Part shown: piece by piece, positions 1 to 7,437 of the stretch | How the letters are laid out: every line of letters begins with the position of its first letter | Numbering within the stretch: the stretch's first letter is position 1 | NCBI GenBank assembly: GCA_046309355.1 | Contig: JBKCPL010000026.1 | Location: 1 to 35,544, forward strand | Source: CAYSBE01 sp046309355 | GTDB lineage: Bacteria; Bacteroidota; Bacteroidia; UKL13-3 | DNA: 35,544 bases | Reading direction: 5' to 3' | Made by a program: the position numbers and the translations under genes | The notes under the pieces: model-generated | Databases searched by the model: none | Told to the model about the DNA's origin: nothing | The model's input: the letters and a program-made list of their open reading frames with translations, nothing else

Positions 1-1
1 A

Positions 2-415
2 GGAGTAGAGTTTAATGCCGACACCGGCTGGATAAAAGTGTTTTTGAAAACAACAACCGAATACGGCTGCTGGGATACCACCTCGGATGAGGTGAAGGTA
101 GAACCGGATATTACCGTGTTTATTCCGAATGCGTTCAGGCCCGGCAGTGAAGTTAAATGTCCCGAAACCGACCCGGAATGCAATCAGGTGTTTAAAGTTG
201 CTGCAAATGGATATGCAACTATTGATGTAATCATTTATAACCGCTGGGGACAAGAAGTATTTAGAACCACGAACGGCAACGAAGGCTGGAACGGATGTGT
301 GAACAATAAATGGGGACAGGAATGCCCTCAGGATGTATACATCTATCAGATTTATGCCACCAGTTTCAACGGCAAATCGTATAAGTACTCGGGTTCAGTA
401 ACACTTATTCGGTAA
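2..415 (+). CDS. Gliding motility-associated C-terminal domain protein (5'-partial)
   Basis: The reading frame is open from base 2, so this is the last 137 residues of a larger protein that begins outside the window; the GTG at 38 is only an internal codon. The visible part matches the CHU_C / gliding motility-associated C-terminal domain: an ITVFIPNAFRPG stretch, then VIIYNRWGQEVF, a WNG turn and a final YSGSVTLIR strand. In Bacteroidota this domain sits at the C-terminus of very large secreted proteins and is thought to act as a type IX secretion (T9SS) export signal. An extra Cys pair (CPETDPEC) and a later pair (CVNNKWGQEC) could form disulfides. The cargo function lies upstream and cannot be judged here. 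Confidence 0.88.
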   Translation, partial: GVEFNADTGWIKVFLKTTTEYGCWDTTSDEVKVEPDITVFIPNAFRPGSEVKCPETDPECNQVFKVAANGYATIDVIIYNRWGQEVFRTTNGNEGWNGCVNNKWGQECPQDVYIYQIYATSFNGKSYKYSGSVTLIR

Positions 416-557
416 TACGTACTACACTAACATACTGTTGATGGATTAATCTTCACATGAAAATTGGGGGTATAAAATCCGGTTTGCCCTGATTGTTTAC
501 AAGGCACATTGGACCAAAGTTTGAGGTAGTAAACACAACGGCATTAAAATATTTCGC

Positions 558-573
558 TGTCCTATTAGGACAA
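558..573. promoter_or_regulatory. Palindrome upstream of HTH gene, candidate operator
   Basis: TGTCCTATTAGGACA (558-572) is a perfect inverted repeat with 7-base arms around one T, 72 bases upstream of the HTH gene. Bases 560-573 match 13 of 14 positions of a site on the minus strand at 1582-1569, upstream of the neighbouring small secreted-peptide gene. Binding by the HTH protein is inferred; only the palindrome and the shared motif are seen directly. Confidence 0.45.
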
Positions 574-630
574 TTCTACTTTCAATAGAAAAAGTCTGAC
601 TATTTTAGTGCGCCCAACTACACTTTAACT

Positions 631-645
631 CTACTACTACTACTA
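631..645 (+). repeat. CTA trinucleotide microsatellite abutting a start codon
   Basis: Five CTA units run straight into the ATG of the HTH gene; the last A of the tract is the A of the start codon. They occupy the place where a ribosome binding site would lie. No purine-rich Shine-Dalgarno is present, which is common in Bacteroidota. Confidence 0.7.
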
Positions 646-950
646 TGGGAAAAGATGAAATTGTACTGCGCCTGGGTAAAGCCATACGAATCGTAAGGCT
701 TGCCCGTGGCGAATCCCTGGCCAGTATGGCTTACAAAATGAATTACAAAAGCGAAAGTGCATATAGTAAAATTGAACTAGGCAAAGTGAAAGACCTTTCC
801 ATTTTGCGATTTGTGGACATTTGCCAGGCGCTTAATGTATGCCCACACTATGTGTATAGGCTTGCAAATGTTGAACCGCCTGCCGACAGCAACGAATTTG
901 AAACGTATGAAGATTTTCTGAAATTCATTAATTCTTCTTCATCGACTTAG
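645..950 (+). CDS. Small XRE/Cro-type helix-turn-helix protein
   Basis: A 101-residue protein whose residues 8-75 have the layout of an HTH_3/XRE DNA-binding domain: LGKAIRIVRLARGESLASMA, then a recognition-helix region with the SAYSKIELGK pattern typical of Cro/C1-type repressors, then LSILRFVDICQALNV. The remaining ~25 residues are acidic and end in a run of serines. There is no sensor or catalytic domain. It lies between the CHU_C protein and the oppositely oriented small secreted-peptide gene. A perfect palindrome 72 bases upstream is a candidate autoregulatory operator. An antitoxin-like role is conceivable, but no toxin-like partner is adjacent. Confidence 0.75.
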   Translation: MGKDEIVLRLGKAIRIVRLARGESLASMAYKMNYKSESAYSKIELGKVKDLSILRFVDICQALNVCPHYVYRLANVEPPADSNEFETYEDFLKFINSSSST

Positions 951-1022
951 CGGTTAGCTGATAGTTGCATGACGGAAATACTACTTACTAACTAACACCA
1001 TCGGAGAATTATACCTCCTAGT

Positions 1023-1412
1023 TTAGGCGGACGTGCGGTTGGTGTGTTTTATTCTGTGTTTACGAGTTCCACTCAAAATTTTTGAGCAAAATGGAACATA
1101 AAGTGGAGTTACTAAATATACTTCAATGTTGTGTATACTCACGTGTTGCTTATGCGCGAGAACGGGGTAAGCATTGTCTTTTGATATACTCACGCATTGC
1201 AAATGCGCGAGAACAGGGCATTGCAAATGCGCAAGAACGGGGTGTTCTAAGCAAGCAACTACATCACCACACATGCCCCAATACCCTTGTATTTCACCAG
1301 CTACTGCTACAATAGCAGCTTTAGTGTTTTGATTTGGTTTATCTTGATTTGCTGCAATTACACAAGTTGTACTTCCTAAAATAAATAAAACAGATTTTAA
1401 TAACTTTTTCAT
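1023..1412 (-). CDS. Small secreted peptide gene with repeat-derived 3' end
   Basis: I placed the start at the ATG giving MKKLLKSVLFILGSTTCVIA, a good Sec signal peptide; the frame opens two codons earlier at a TTG. About 35 residues follow that look like a real mature peptide (AANQDKPNQNTKAAIVAVAG, then EIQGYWGMCGDVVACLEH, with two Cys). From about 1245 downward the frame reads through palindromic repeats that translate to PVLAHLQC-like units, then a Cys/Arg-rich tail without protein character. The 5' part is AT-rich compared with neighbouring genes. I infer that a short peptide gene of 55-60 codons lost its natural end to repeat insertion, or that the repeats lie just beyond its true end and the frame happens to stay open. 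Function is unrecognised; it resembles small Bacteroidota leader-type peptides only in layout. Confidence 0.4.
   Translation of the reverse strand: MKKLLKSVLFILGSTTCVIAANQDKPNQNTKAAIVAVAGEIQGYWGMCGDVVACLEHPVLAHLQCPVLAHLQCVSISKDNAYPVLAHKQHVSIHNIEVYLVTPLYVPFCSKILSGTRKHRIKHTNRTSA
1066..1097. repeat. Nested inverted repeat at the edge of the repeat cluster
   Basis: An inner palindrome, CTCAAAATTTTTGAG (1072-1086), is flanked by GTTCCA (1066-1071) and its complement TGGAAC (1092-1097). The arrangement could form a hairpin in RNA from either strand. It lies at the 3' edge of the repeat cluster, downstream of the small peptide gene, where it could act as a weak terminator or be part of the dispersed element. 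Confidence 0.5.
1134..1243. repeat. Cluster of three short palindromic repeats
   Basis: There are three related units. Unit A starts at 1134 (TATACTCACG, then TATGCGCGAGAACGGGG). Unit B starts at 1185 (TATACTCACG, then AATGCGCGAGAACAGGG). Unit C spans about 1218-1243 (GCATTGCAAATGCGCAAGAA, then CGGGG). Unit B is a near-perfect hairpin: CTCACGCATT and AATGCGCGAG around a GCA loop, with one mismatch (1189-1211). Spacing is irregular and there are no spacers of constant length. The layout is that of dispersed intergenic REP-like elements. Confidence 0.7.
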
Positions 1413-1687
1413 ATTCAATAAAATTTAATTTTTCACCTACTCGTTAGCTTTTCGGTATCCGCTACCCGTTTGGTTATATGGCGCCTGTTACAACTTTTAG
1501 GGCAACACAAATTTCTACTACTTTGTATGTTAATCGCAAGTAAAATTACTGGCTTAATAGAACAATCGTTGTACTAATAGGAAAGTTATTCAAATGAAAT
1601 TAACTATCATAAAATTGAATGCAATGTCAAATACCGGTAACGCAAAAGTTACATCAGGTTAGTTAAAATGTTTATCTAACAGTCGGC
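1413..1687. other. AT-rich noncoding region between two minus-strand genes
   Basis: This 275-base stretch separates the small secreted-peptide gene from the end of the glycosyltransferase/TPR gene. The motif TCCTATTAGTACAA lies on the minus strand at 1582-1569, 157 bases upstream of the peptide start, and nearly repeats the palindrome at 558-573. No RNA gene or convincing TAnnTTTG promoter was recognised. Confidence 0.5.
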
Positions 1688-4573
1688 TTACTGCCCGCCC
1701 AGCTGGTAGTAGCGTTGCATTACACTTTGTGCGGCATCCTGCCGGCCCATGCGGTTATAGGTTTCGGCCAGCGCTTTGTAGGCCATCAGCATTTTGTCGT
1801 TAATATTCAATGCATCAATAAAATTCTGCTCTGCTTTTTTATTGTTGTTGGTATTGAGGTAAGCATAGCCCAGGTTATAGTGCATTTCGGCAATGCCGTT
1901 TCCACCGCGCTTAATTCCATTTTCAAAGTAGGGTATACAGCCTATAAAATCATTTTGACCCAGTAGTGTTGCCCCGGCATAGTAGTAAGCATCCGTATAA
2001 TTAAATTTATACTCGAGTGCTTTTTTAAACAAGTCAAGACCGGTATTGTTATCGCGTTTCACATTTACATATAACAGGCCAAGATCATTATACGCTTTGT
2101 AATTCTCCGGGTAAATTTCTATGGCTTTGCGCAAACAGCGTTCAGCGCTATCGGTTTTCATCTGGTTCGTGTAAGCATTGCCCAGCATGCGCCAGGCCTC
2201 TTCATCCATAGGTTGAGCAGCGGTTGCCTGTTCAAAATAGTATGCGCTTGAATCGAATTGTCGTTTGTCAAAATACTGATAGCCCAGTGGCATAAAATTA
2301 TTTTGACGTTTTACCACAGCACATATCGGAACCCCCTGTACGTTGATGGTGTGAATAGTTCCCGCAGGCGGAAATGCTCCGTTCTTCAGTTCGTTTGATG
2401 AAAATGTGCGGGTAGTTATGATCATATAATCCCACATGGGTCGTTGCTCCTCGTACTCACGCACCCACTGAAACTGCAGGTTCGGATTGATTTTTTGTGC
2501 GTAATAAGCGGCTGCTTCGGGCTTGTTGTTAATAGCTACCAGTGCCTGTTGATTGCCGGTTTGTTGTGCCAGCCACTCCCCCGCTTCACGGCACGAGTTG
2601 GAGTAATAATCGAGTTCATATTGTCCGTATGCTCCGGCTGTGCCACCTATCAGTTCGTTGAAGTAAACTGTTTGGTTAGGAGTGTTATTTACCATCCACC
2701 CTAGTGGAAGTGCGCTAAGCGCGACAGCTACCCACGCTACGGTGTGATGAGTTAAACGCGTAATCATTTCCCAACCCAATGCGGCACCGGCAAGTATAAA
2801 GGGATAAATGAACAGATAGTGTCGCCATCCGTTGTAGTAATACAGGCTCTTGAATTCAGCGTACACAATAGGAAAAACAATGGCAAACAACACAAAGAAA
2901 ATGAGCACCGGTTGACGGAATTTTTTATACGCCACTACTGCTAATAACACAAACAGCAGCACACCTGCCAGCACAGCCAACGGGGTGTTGATGAGAATAA
3001 ACTTGGGCAAATAGTACCACGGTACATTGGCCATATACATGCGTGCCCCTTCAAATAATTCATGGTTATAAGTAAAGTACGCTCCTTCGGTTGATTTCTT
3101 AAATGCTTCGTACCAGCTGGTAAGTATATGTTGTTGCCCAAACGGCCAGAGCGAAATACTGAGTAAATGCCCAATGGCTACCAATACAATAAACACTTTT
3201 GCGTAGCGCAAAACTTGCTTAAACGCAACAGAAGTACCTTGCTGTTTTGCGAGCATAAGCCAATGTATACCCATAAACAAAGCTGCATACGCATACAATA
3301 AAATACCACCCACACGCGAGCCAACAGCCATACCAATACCTACAGCCGCCATCAGTATATGCGATGCTTTAGGTGCCGGTAAAAATTTGTAGAGTTTAAA
3401 CAGGTAATACACCGCCATAGCAAAGCCTGCAGCAAAAGGAATATCGGTAGGATTATTCATGCTATGCGCTAAAAATACCGGACTGAGCAGGCCGAGCAGC
3501 AATGCAATAGCACCGGCACGCCATCCGGCAATTTCTTTGGCTATAAGTGCGGCAAACAGGAAGGCCAACAGTCCGTAAATAGCGTTCAGCAAATGGCGTG
3601 TTTCGTATTCGCCAAGTGGTAAAATATAGGTATATAAAAATGCGGCAATCACATTAAAGTGTTCGCCATAGTACCGAAACTCCTGTGTAGGAATATTGGG
3701 TTGCAAACAGGTAGTATCTTCGCCCATACTGGTGAAATAGTTGAGCGAAAGTTTGCTGTACTCATTGTGGCGGGGTTCATCCCAGGTTAGTCCAAATTGC
3801 TGACTTATCAGCGGCATGCCCAGAAGTCCGATTATAAATAGCACAGCGAATGCCATGCGCCATATACCTTGAGTAGATTTATCTTTTAGCGCGTCCAGCA
3901 CCAGCCAGTTCAGTCGTATTTTAAAAGCCTCGCCCCACAGCGCCCACCAGTTGTGCGTGGTGTATTTTAATTCGCGGGCGGTCAATGTATGATTTTCAGT
4001 AGGAATATCCAGGTAGGCACAACGGGCCAGTAGTTGCTGTGCTGTGCGGGTGTGTGATGTGATGGCTGCTTTTACAGCCTCGCCACCAAAAAACGTGAAT
4101 GCATACGTGTGCTGTCGCTGTGAAGTGGGCATCAGCAATTGTGCCAGCAGATTGTAAGCAACGAATTTAATTTTTGTGCCCCAGCTGAGGTCTGATTTGC
4201 CCGAGGATTTACCTGCTGTTGACAGGTGTGTGTGTGAAGGAAGCCATGTATCTTTTGATGAATAATAATAGGTGATGGCAGCTTCCAGAATGGATGTGTT
4301 GTATGGATCGGCCACAAAGTAAATGGCTTCAGAGTTTATGTGCTCGTCTGCCGAATTGGTTGCCATCGCTTTGCCCTTTGCATGCCACTCGTTCCACATA
4401 GCACCATTGGGTGCATTGCCACAAAAAAGTATGTGTGGCTGATACCGCGATTTACTAACAGCCGGAAGTACCTGTTGCATGAGCACCTGTTCATCATAAA
4501 CCAGTAAATACAGGTCGGGCTTGGAAACAGATGGGGCAGTATCTGCCTGAGCGGTGTTTTTTTGTTTTTTCAT
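1688..4573 (-). CDS. GT-C (PMT/ArnT-like) membrane glycosyltransferase fused to TPR repeats
   Basis: A 961-residue protein in three parts. Residues ~20-225 are soluble and resemble a decayed GT2/polyprenyl-phosphate sugar synthase: a LYLLVYDEQVLMQQVLP start and a late FFGGEAVKAA stretch where that family has FRGEAV, but no DxD is seen. Residues ~240-660 hold about ten hydrophobic segments with the first-loop acidic pair LTWDEPRHNEYS (D265, E266) typical of GT-C enzymes of the PMT/ArnT/GT39 type, which move sugar from a polyprenyl-phosphate carrier on the outer membrane face. Residues ~757-961 are five to six TPRs. The enzyme probably glycosylates a secreted protein or envelope glycan, with TPRs for partner binding; acceptor and sugar are unknown. 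It is divergent from the FAD oxidoreductase gene. Confidence 0.72.
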   Translation of the reverse strand: MKKQKNTAQADTAPSVSKPDLYLLVYDEQVLMQQVLPAVSKSRYQPHILFCGNAPNGAMWNEWHAKGKAMATNSADEHINSEAIYFVADPYNTSILEAAITYYYSSKDTWLPSHTHLSTAGKSSGKSDLSWGTKIKFVAYNLLAQLLMPTSQRQHTYAFTFFGGEAVKAAITSHTRTAQQLLARCAYLDIPTENHTLTARELKYTTHNWWALWGEAFKIRLNWLVLDALKDKSTQGIWRMAFAVLFIIGLLGMPLISQQFGLTWDEPRHNEYSKLSLNYFTSMGEDTTCLQPNIPTQEFRYYGEHFNVIAAFLYTYILPLGEYETRHLLNAIYGLLAFLFAALIAKEIAGWRAGAIALLLGLLSPVFLAHSMNNPTDIPFAAGFAMAVYYLFKLYKFLPAPKASHILMAAVGIGMAVGSRVGGILLYAYAALFMGIHWLMLAKQQGTSVAFKQVLRYAKVFIVLVAIGHLLSISLWPFGQQHILTSWYEAFKKSTEGAYFTYNHELFEGARMYMANVPWYYLPKFILINTPLAVLAGVLLFVLLAVVAYKKFRQPVLIFFVLFAIVFPIVYAEFKSLYYYNGWRHYLFIYPFILAGAALGWEMITRLTHHTVAWVAVALSALPLGWMVNNTPNQTVYFNELIGGTAGAYGQYELDYYSNSCREAGEWLAQQTGNQQALVAINNKPEAAAYYAQKINPNLQFQWVREYEEQRPMWDYMIITTRTFSSNELKNGAFPPAGTIHTINVQGVPICAVVKRQNNFMPLGYQYFDKRQFDSSAYYFEQATAAQPMDEEAWRMLGNAYTNQMKTDSAERCLRKAIEIYPENYKAYNDLGLLYVNVKRDNNTGLDLFKKALEYKFNYTDAYYYAGATLLGQNDFIGCIPYFENGIKRGGNGIAEMHYNLGYAYLNTNNNKKAEQNFIDALNINDKMLMAYKALAETYNRMGRQDAAQSVMQRYYQLGGQ

Positions 4574-4773
4574 TTACCGATTTGCTTAGCTATCCTCACG
4601 TATGAGCCAACGAAACTAATAAAAATGCGTAAACCGCAAACACCATCTGTTGCGGTTGCGTATAGTGGCGAAGCAGTGTTAATCCATATTACTTTCTATT
4701 TTATTTTCAAGGCATTACAAATTAGCAGGAGTACACGCAGGTAGTAAAAAAAATAGTATTCTTGCAGCTAGTG

Positions 4774-6207
4774 ATGACAGAAACCAAGACTACAAAACGC
4801 GTAGCCGTAATTGGCGCAGGACCTGCGGGAATAACCTGTGCATACCAACTAGCCAAAGCAGGGGTGGAAGTACACCTGTATGAAGCCGCACCTCAGGTGG
4901 GGGGCTTAGCCAAAACGATTGATTTGTGGGGGCAAAAACTTGACCTTGGCCCACACCGCTTTTTCAGTGACGATACACGGGTAAATAAACTGTGGCTGGA
5001 AGTAGCCGGACAAGACTACCGCATGGTAGATCGACTGACCCGCGTATACTACAAAAACAAATTTTACTTCTACCCCATTAAAGCGTTTGATGCACTGAGT
5101 AAGTTGGGCATTTTCACTTCGGCTATGTGTTTTTTCAGTTACCTAAGCGAAAAAATTGTACCCACCAAACAAGATGGAACTTTTGAAACCTGGGTAACCA
5201 GCCGCTTTGGTAAAAAGCTGTTTGGTATATTTTTTAAAACCTACTCAGAAAAACTATGGGGCATCAGTTGCAAAGAGCTGGATGCTGATTTTGCCGCACA
5301 ACGAATAAAAAAGTTTTCGCTGGGCGAAGCGATTAAAAACGCATTGAATCTTGGTGGAAAGAAACACAAAACTCTGGTTGATCAGTTTGCTTACCCTATA
5401 CATGGTACAGGAATGATTTATGAGCGCATGCAAACGTACATTAACGCTCACGGAGGTAAAGTACTGGTGAATACACCGGTAAAACGGGTGCTGAAAGAAG
5501 GTGAAGTAGTAAACGCCATTGAGTTGATAACTGGTGAAGTAGTGCAGTACGATCATGTGGTTTCATCTATGCCGTTTACAGTTATGGTTAAACAACTGCC
5601 AGGCGTACCTCAGTCTATTATAGATTTAGCCAATACGCTAAAATTTAGAAATACCATTTTGGTTTATTTGAATGTAGATGGCAAAGATTTATTCCCCGAT
5701 AACTGGTTGTATGTTCACTCGACTGATTTACAAATGGGCCGAATTACCAATTTCCGCAACTGGGTACCTGAGATTTTGAACGGTGCTGAAACCACTGCGG
5801 TTGTCTTGGAATACTGGTGCTACGACCACGATGCCATGTGGGTAGAGAGCGATGAACAACTGATAGCGATGGCCAAAGTCGAATTGAACAAAACCGGATT
5901 AAACAAGGGCAAACCTGTGATTGCAGGTCATGTTCACCGCATCCAACGTTGTTATCCCGTATACGACCGTGGGTACAAAGAGCGACTGAAACAGATTGAA
6001 GATTACCTCACAGGCATTAAAGGACTGAGTGTGATTGGTCGCTATGGGGCGTTTAAGTACAATAATCAGGACCATAGTATTTTAATGGGCTTATTGGCAG
6101 CCGATAATATTGTGAATGCCACTACGCACAATTTGTGGGAAATAAATACCGATTACGACAATTATCAGGAGCGCTCAACCATTACCGCTACCGGGTTGAG
6201 TATGTAA
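4774..6207 (+). CDS. FAD-dependent oxidoreductase, UDP-galactopyranose mutase / HemY-like fold
   Basis: A 477-residue protein. I chose the ATG at 4774 (MTETKTTKRVAVIGAGPAG) over the TTG four codons upstream. The N-terminus is a textbook FAD-binding Rossmann motif, VIGAGPAGITCAYQLAKAG, followed by LYEAAPQVGGLAKTI and the LDLGPHRFFSDD segment, which recalls UDP-galactopyranose mutase and amine-oxidase-type enzymes. A C-terminal FAD contact, YGAFKYNNQDHSILMG, is also present. The closest general group is COG1232-type oxidoreductases. In Bacteroidota such genes often sit among glycosyltransferases, as here beside a divergent GT-C enzyme, so a sugar or polyprenyl-linked substrate is plausible. True protoporphyrinogen oxidase activity is less likely, since no haem genes are nearby. 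Confidence 0.72.
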   Translation: MTETKTTKRVAVIGAGPAGITCAYQLAKAGVEVHLYEAAPQVGGLAKTIDLWGQKLDLGPHRFFSDDTRVNKLWLEVAGQDYRMVDRLTRVYYKNKFYFYPIKAFDALSKLGIFTSAMCFFSYLSEKIVPTKQDGTFETWVTSRFGKKLFGIFFKTYSEKLWGISCKELDADFAAQRIKKFSLGEAIKNALNLGGKKHKTLVDQFAYPIHGTGMIYERMQTYINAHGGKVLVNTPVKRVLKEGEVVNAIELITGEVVQYDHVVSSMPFTVMVKQLPGVPQSIIDLANTLKFRNTILVYLNVDGKDLFPDNWLYVHSTDLQMGRITNFRNWVPEILNGAETTAVVLEYWCYDHDAMWVESDEQLIAMAKVELNKTGLNKGKPVIAGHVHRIQRCYPVYDRGYKERLKQIEDYLTGIKGLSVIGRYGAFKYNNQDHSILMGLLAADNIVNATTHNLWEINTDYDNYQERSTITATGLSM

Positions 6208-6273
6208 ATTCTGCAGCATTTATTTTTTTGCACATTTGATGCAGGCAAGGTGTGCATGTATTAATTTAGCACT

Positions 6274-7398
6274 ATGCAATTCAACGAAGTTGTAGGACAA
6301 GATCGCATTAAACAAAAGCTGATACAAACGGTAAAAAACAACCGCATCAGCCATGCACAACTGTTTTTAGGTACTGAAGGCAGCGGCAGCCTGGCTCTTG
6401 CATTGGCCTATGCACAGTACATCAATTGCCCGAATAAAACCGATGAAGACAGCTGCGGCACCTGCACCAGTTGTATGCAACACAGCAAACTTGTGCATCC
6501 CGATTTGCATTTTACCTTTCCAACCATAAACGTTGAAAAGAAAAAAACCAGCAATGAGTTTATTGATCAATGGCGTAAAGCCTTTTGTGAAAATCCTTAT
6601 CTGACCGAGCTTGACTGGCTACTTGCACTGGACGATGAAGGGAAAAAGCAAGGCAATATTACAGCCGAAGAGTGTCGTGATATTGTTCGTAAAATTGGAT
6701 TGAAAGCATTTTCAGCACCCTACAAAACAGTCATTGTATGGCTGCCTGAATACATGGGATATGAAGGGAATATTTTGCTGAAGTTGCTGGAAGAACCACC
6801 GGCTAATACCTTAATACTTCTGGTAGCGCATGATGCTGACAAACTGCTGGCAACTATTTTATCGCGTACGCAACTGGTGAAAATTCCGCGATTGCCCGAT
6901 GAGCTAATTGCACACGAACTGATGAAACGCCTGGAATTGCCTCAGCATATAGCTGAACCCATTGCTCGGGTTGCAGAAGGCAATCTGTCCGCTGCCTTGC
7001 AGCTGGCAGCCGAAGGGCGGGGAAACTACAATGAACTGTTTGCCGATTGGATGCGTGCGTGCTATTTCCGCGACATGCAAAAAATTGAAAAAAGCGTAGG
7101 CGAAATTACCGGAACCGGAAAAGAGTTTATAAAAAGCTTTGTTCACTACAGCCTGCATATGATGCGTGCTGTAATGCTAAGCAGCCACGCACATCAGCAA
7201 ATGATCAAGCTAAGTGAACAGGAAACCCAATTTATTCATAAATTCTCGCGTATGTTCAACGAAAAATCAGTATTTGATATCAATGCGGCATTGAATAAAC
7301 TGGCCTTTGCCATTGAACGCAATGCCGATATGCGTACAGCATTTTATCAGCTTTCTTTTTATATTAGCAGGCGCATGGTTCAACAAACCACGCACTAA
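6274..7398 (+). CDS. holB: DNA polymerase III subunit delta'
   Basis: A 374-residue clamp-loader subunit starting MQFNEVVGQDRIKQKL, the usual opening of delta'/tau-family AAA+ proteins. The P-loop position reads GTEGSGSL (33-40): the catalytic Lys is missing, as expected for a delta' subunit that does not hydrolyse ATP. A zinc module is formed by C52, C61, C64 and C67 (SCGTCTSC). The sensor region LLKLLEEPPANTLILL and an SRTQ at the SRC position are present. It heads a co-directional run with ricT and gldH. The holB-ricT neighbourhood also occurs in Bacillus (holB-yaaT), which supports both assignments. Its promoter is not clear; the 66-base gap upstream has only a poor TAATTTAG box. Confidence 0.92.
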   Translation: MQFNEVVGQDRIKQKLIQTVKNNRISHAQLFLGTEGSGSLALALAYAQYINCPNKTDEDSCGTCTSCMQHSKLVHPDLHFTFPTINVEKKKTSNEFIDQWRKAFCENPYLTELDWLLALDDEGKKQGNITAEECRDIVRKIGLKAFSAPYKTVIVWLPEYMGYEGNILLKLLEEPPANTLILLVAHDADKLLATILSRTQLVKIPRLPDELIAHELMKRLELPQHIAEPIARVAEGNLSAALQLAAEGRGNYNELFADWMRACYFRDMQKIEKSVGEITGTGKEFIKSFVHYSLHMMRAVMLSSHAHQQMIKLSEQETQFIHKFSRMFNEKSVFDINAALNKLAFAIERNADMRTAFYQLSFYISRRMVQQTTH

Positions 7399-7437
7399 TT
7401 TAATCACTATCAACACTTAACATAAAATATATACAAG

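Noticed and set aside
1134..1243. CRISPR-like array
   Set aside because: The units differ in length and spacing, are themselves palindromic, have no unique spacers of uniform size, and no cas gene is nearby.
1082..1315. Plus-strand open frame of 77 codons across the palindromic repeats
   Set aside because: Its sequence is the reverse reading of the repeat cluster, with RIANAREQG-like units, no start context and no protein-like composition outside the repeats.
4774..6207. Protoporphyrinogen oxidase (hemG/hemY) assignment
   Set aside because: The fold fits, but the LDLGPHRFFSDD segment and glycosyltransferase neighbourhood point to other substrates, and no haem genes are present.
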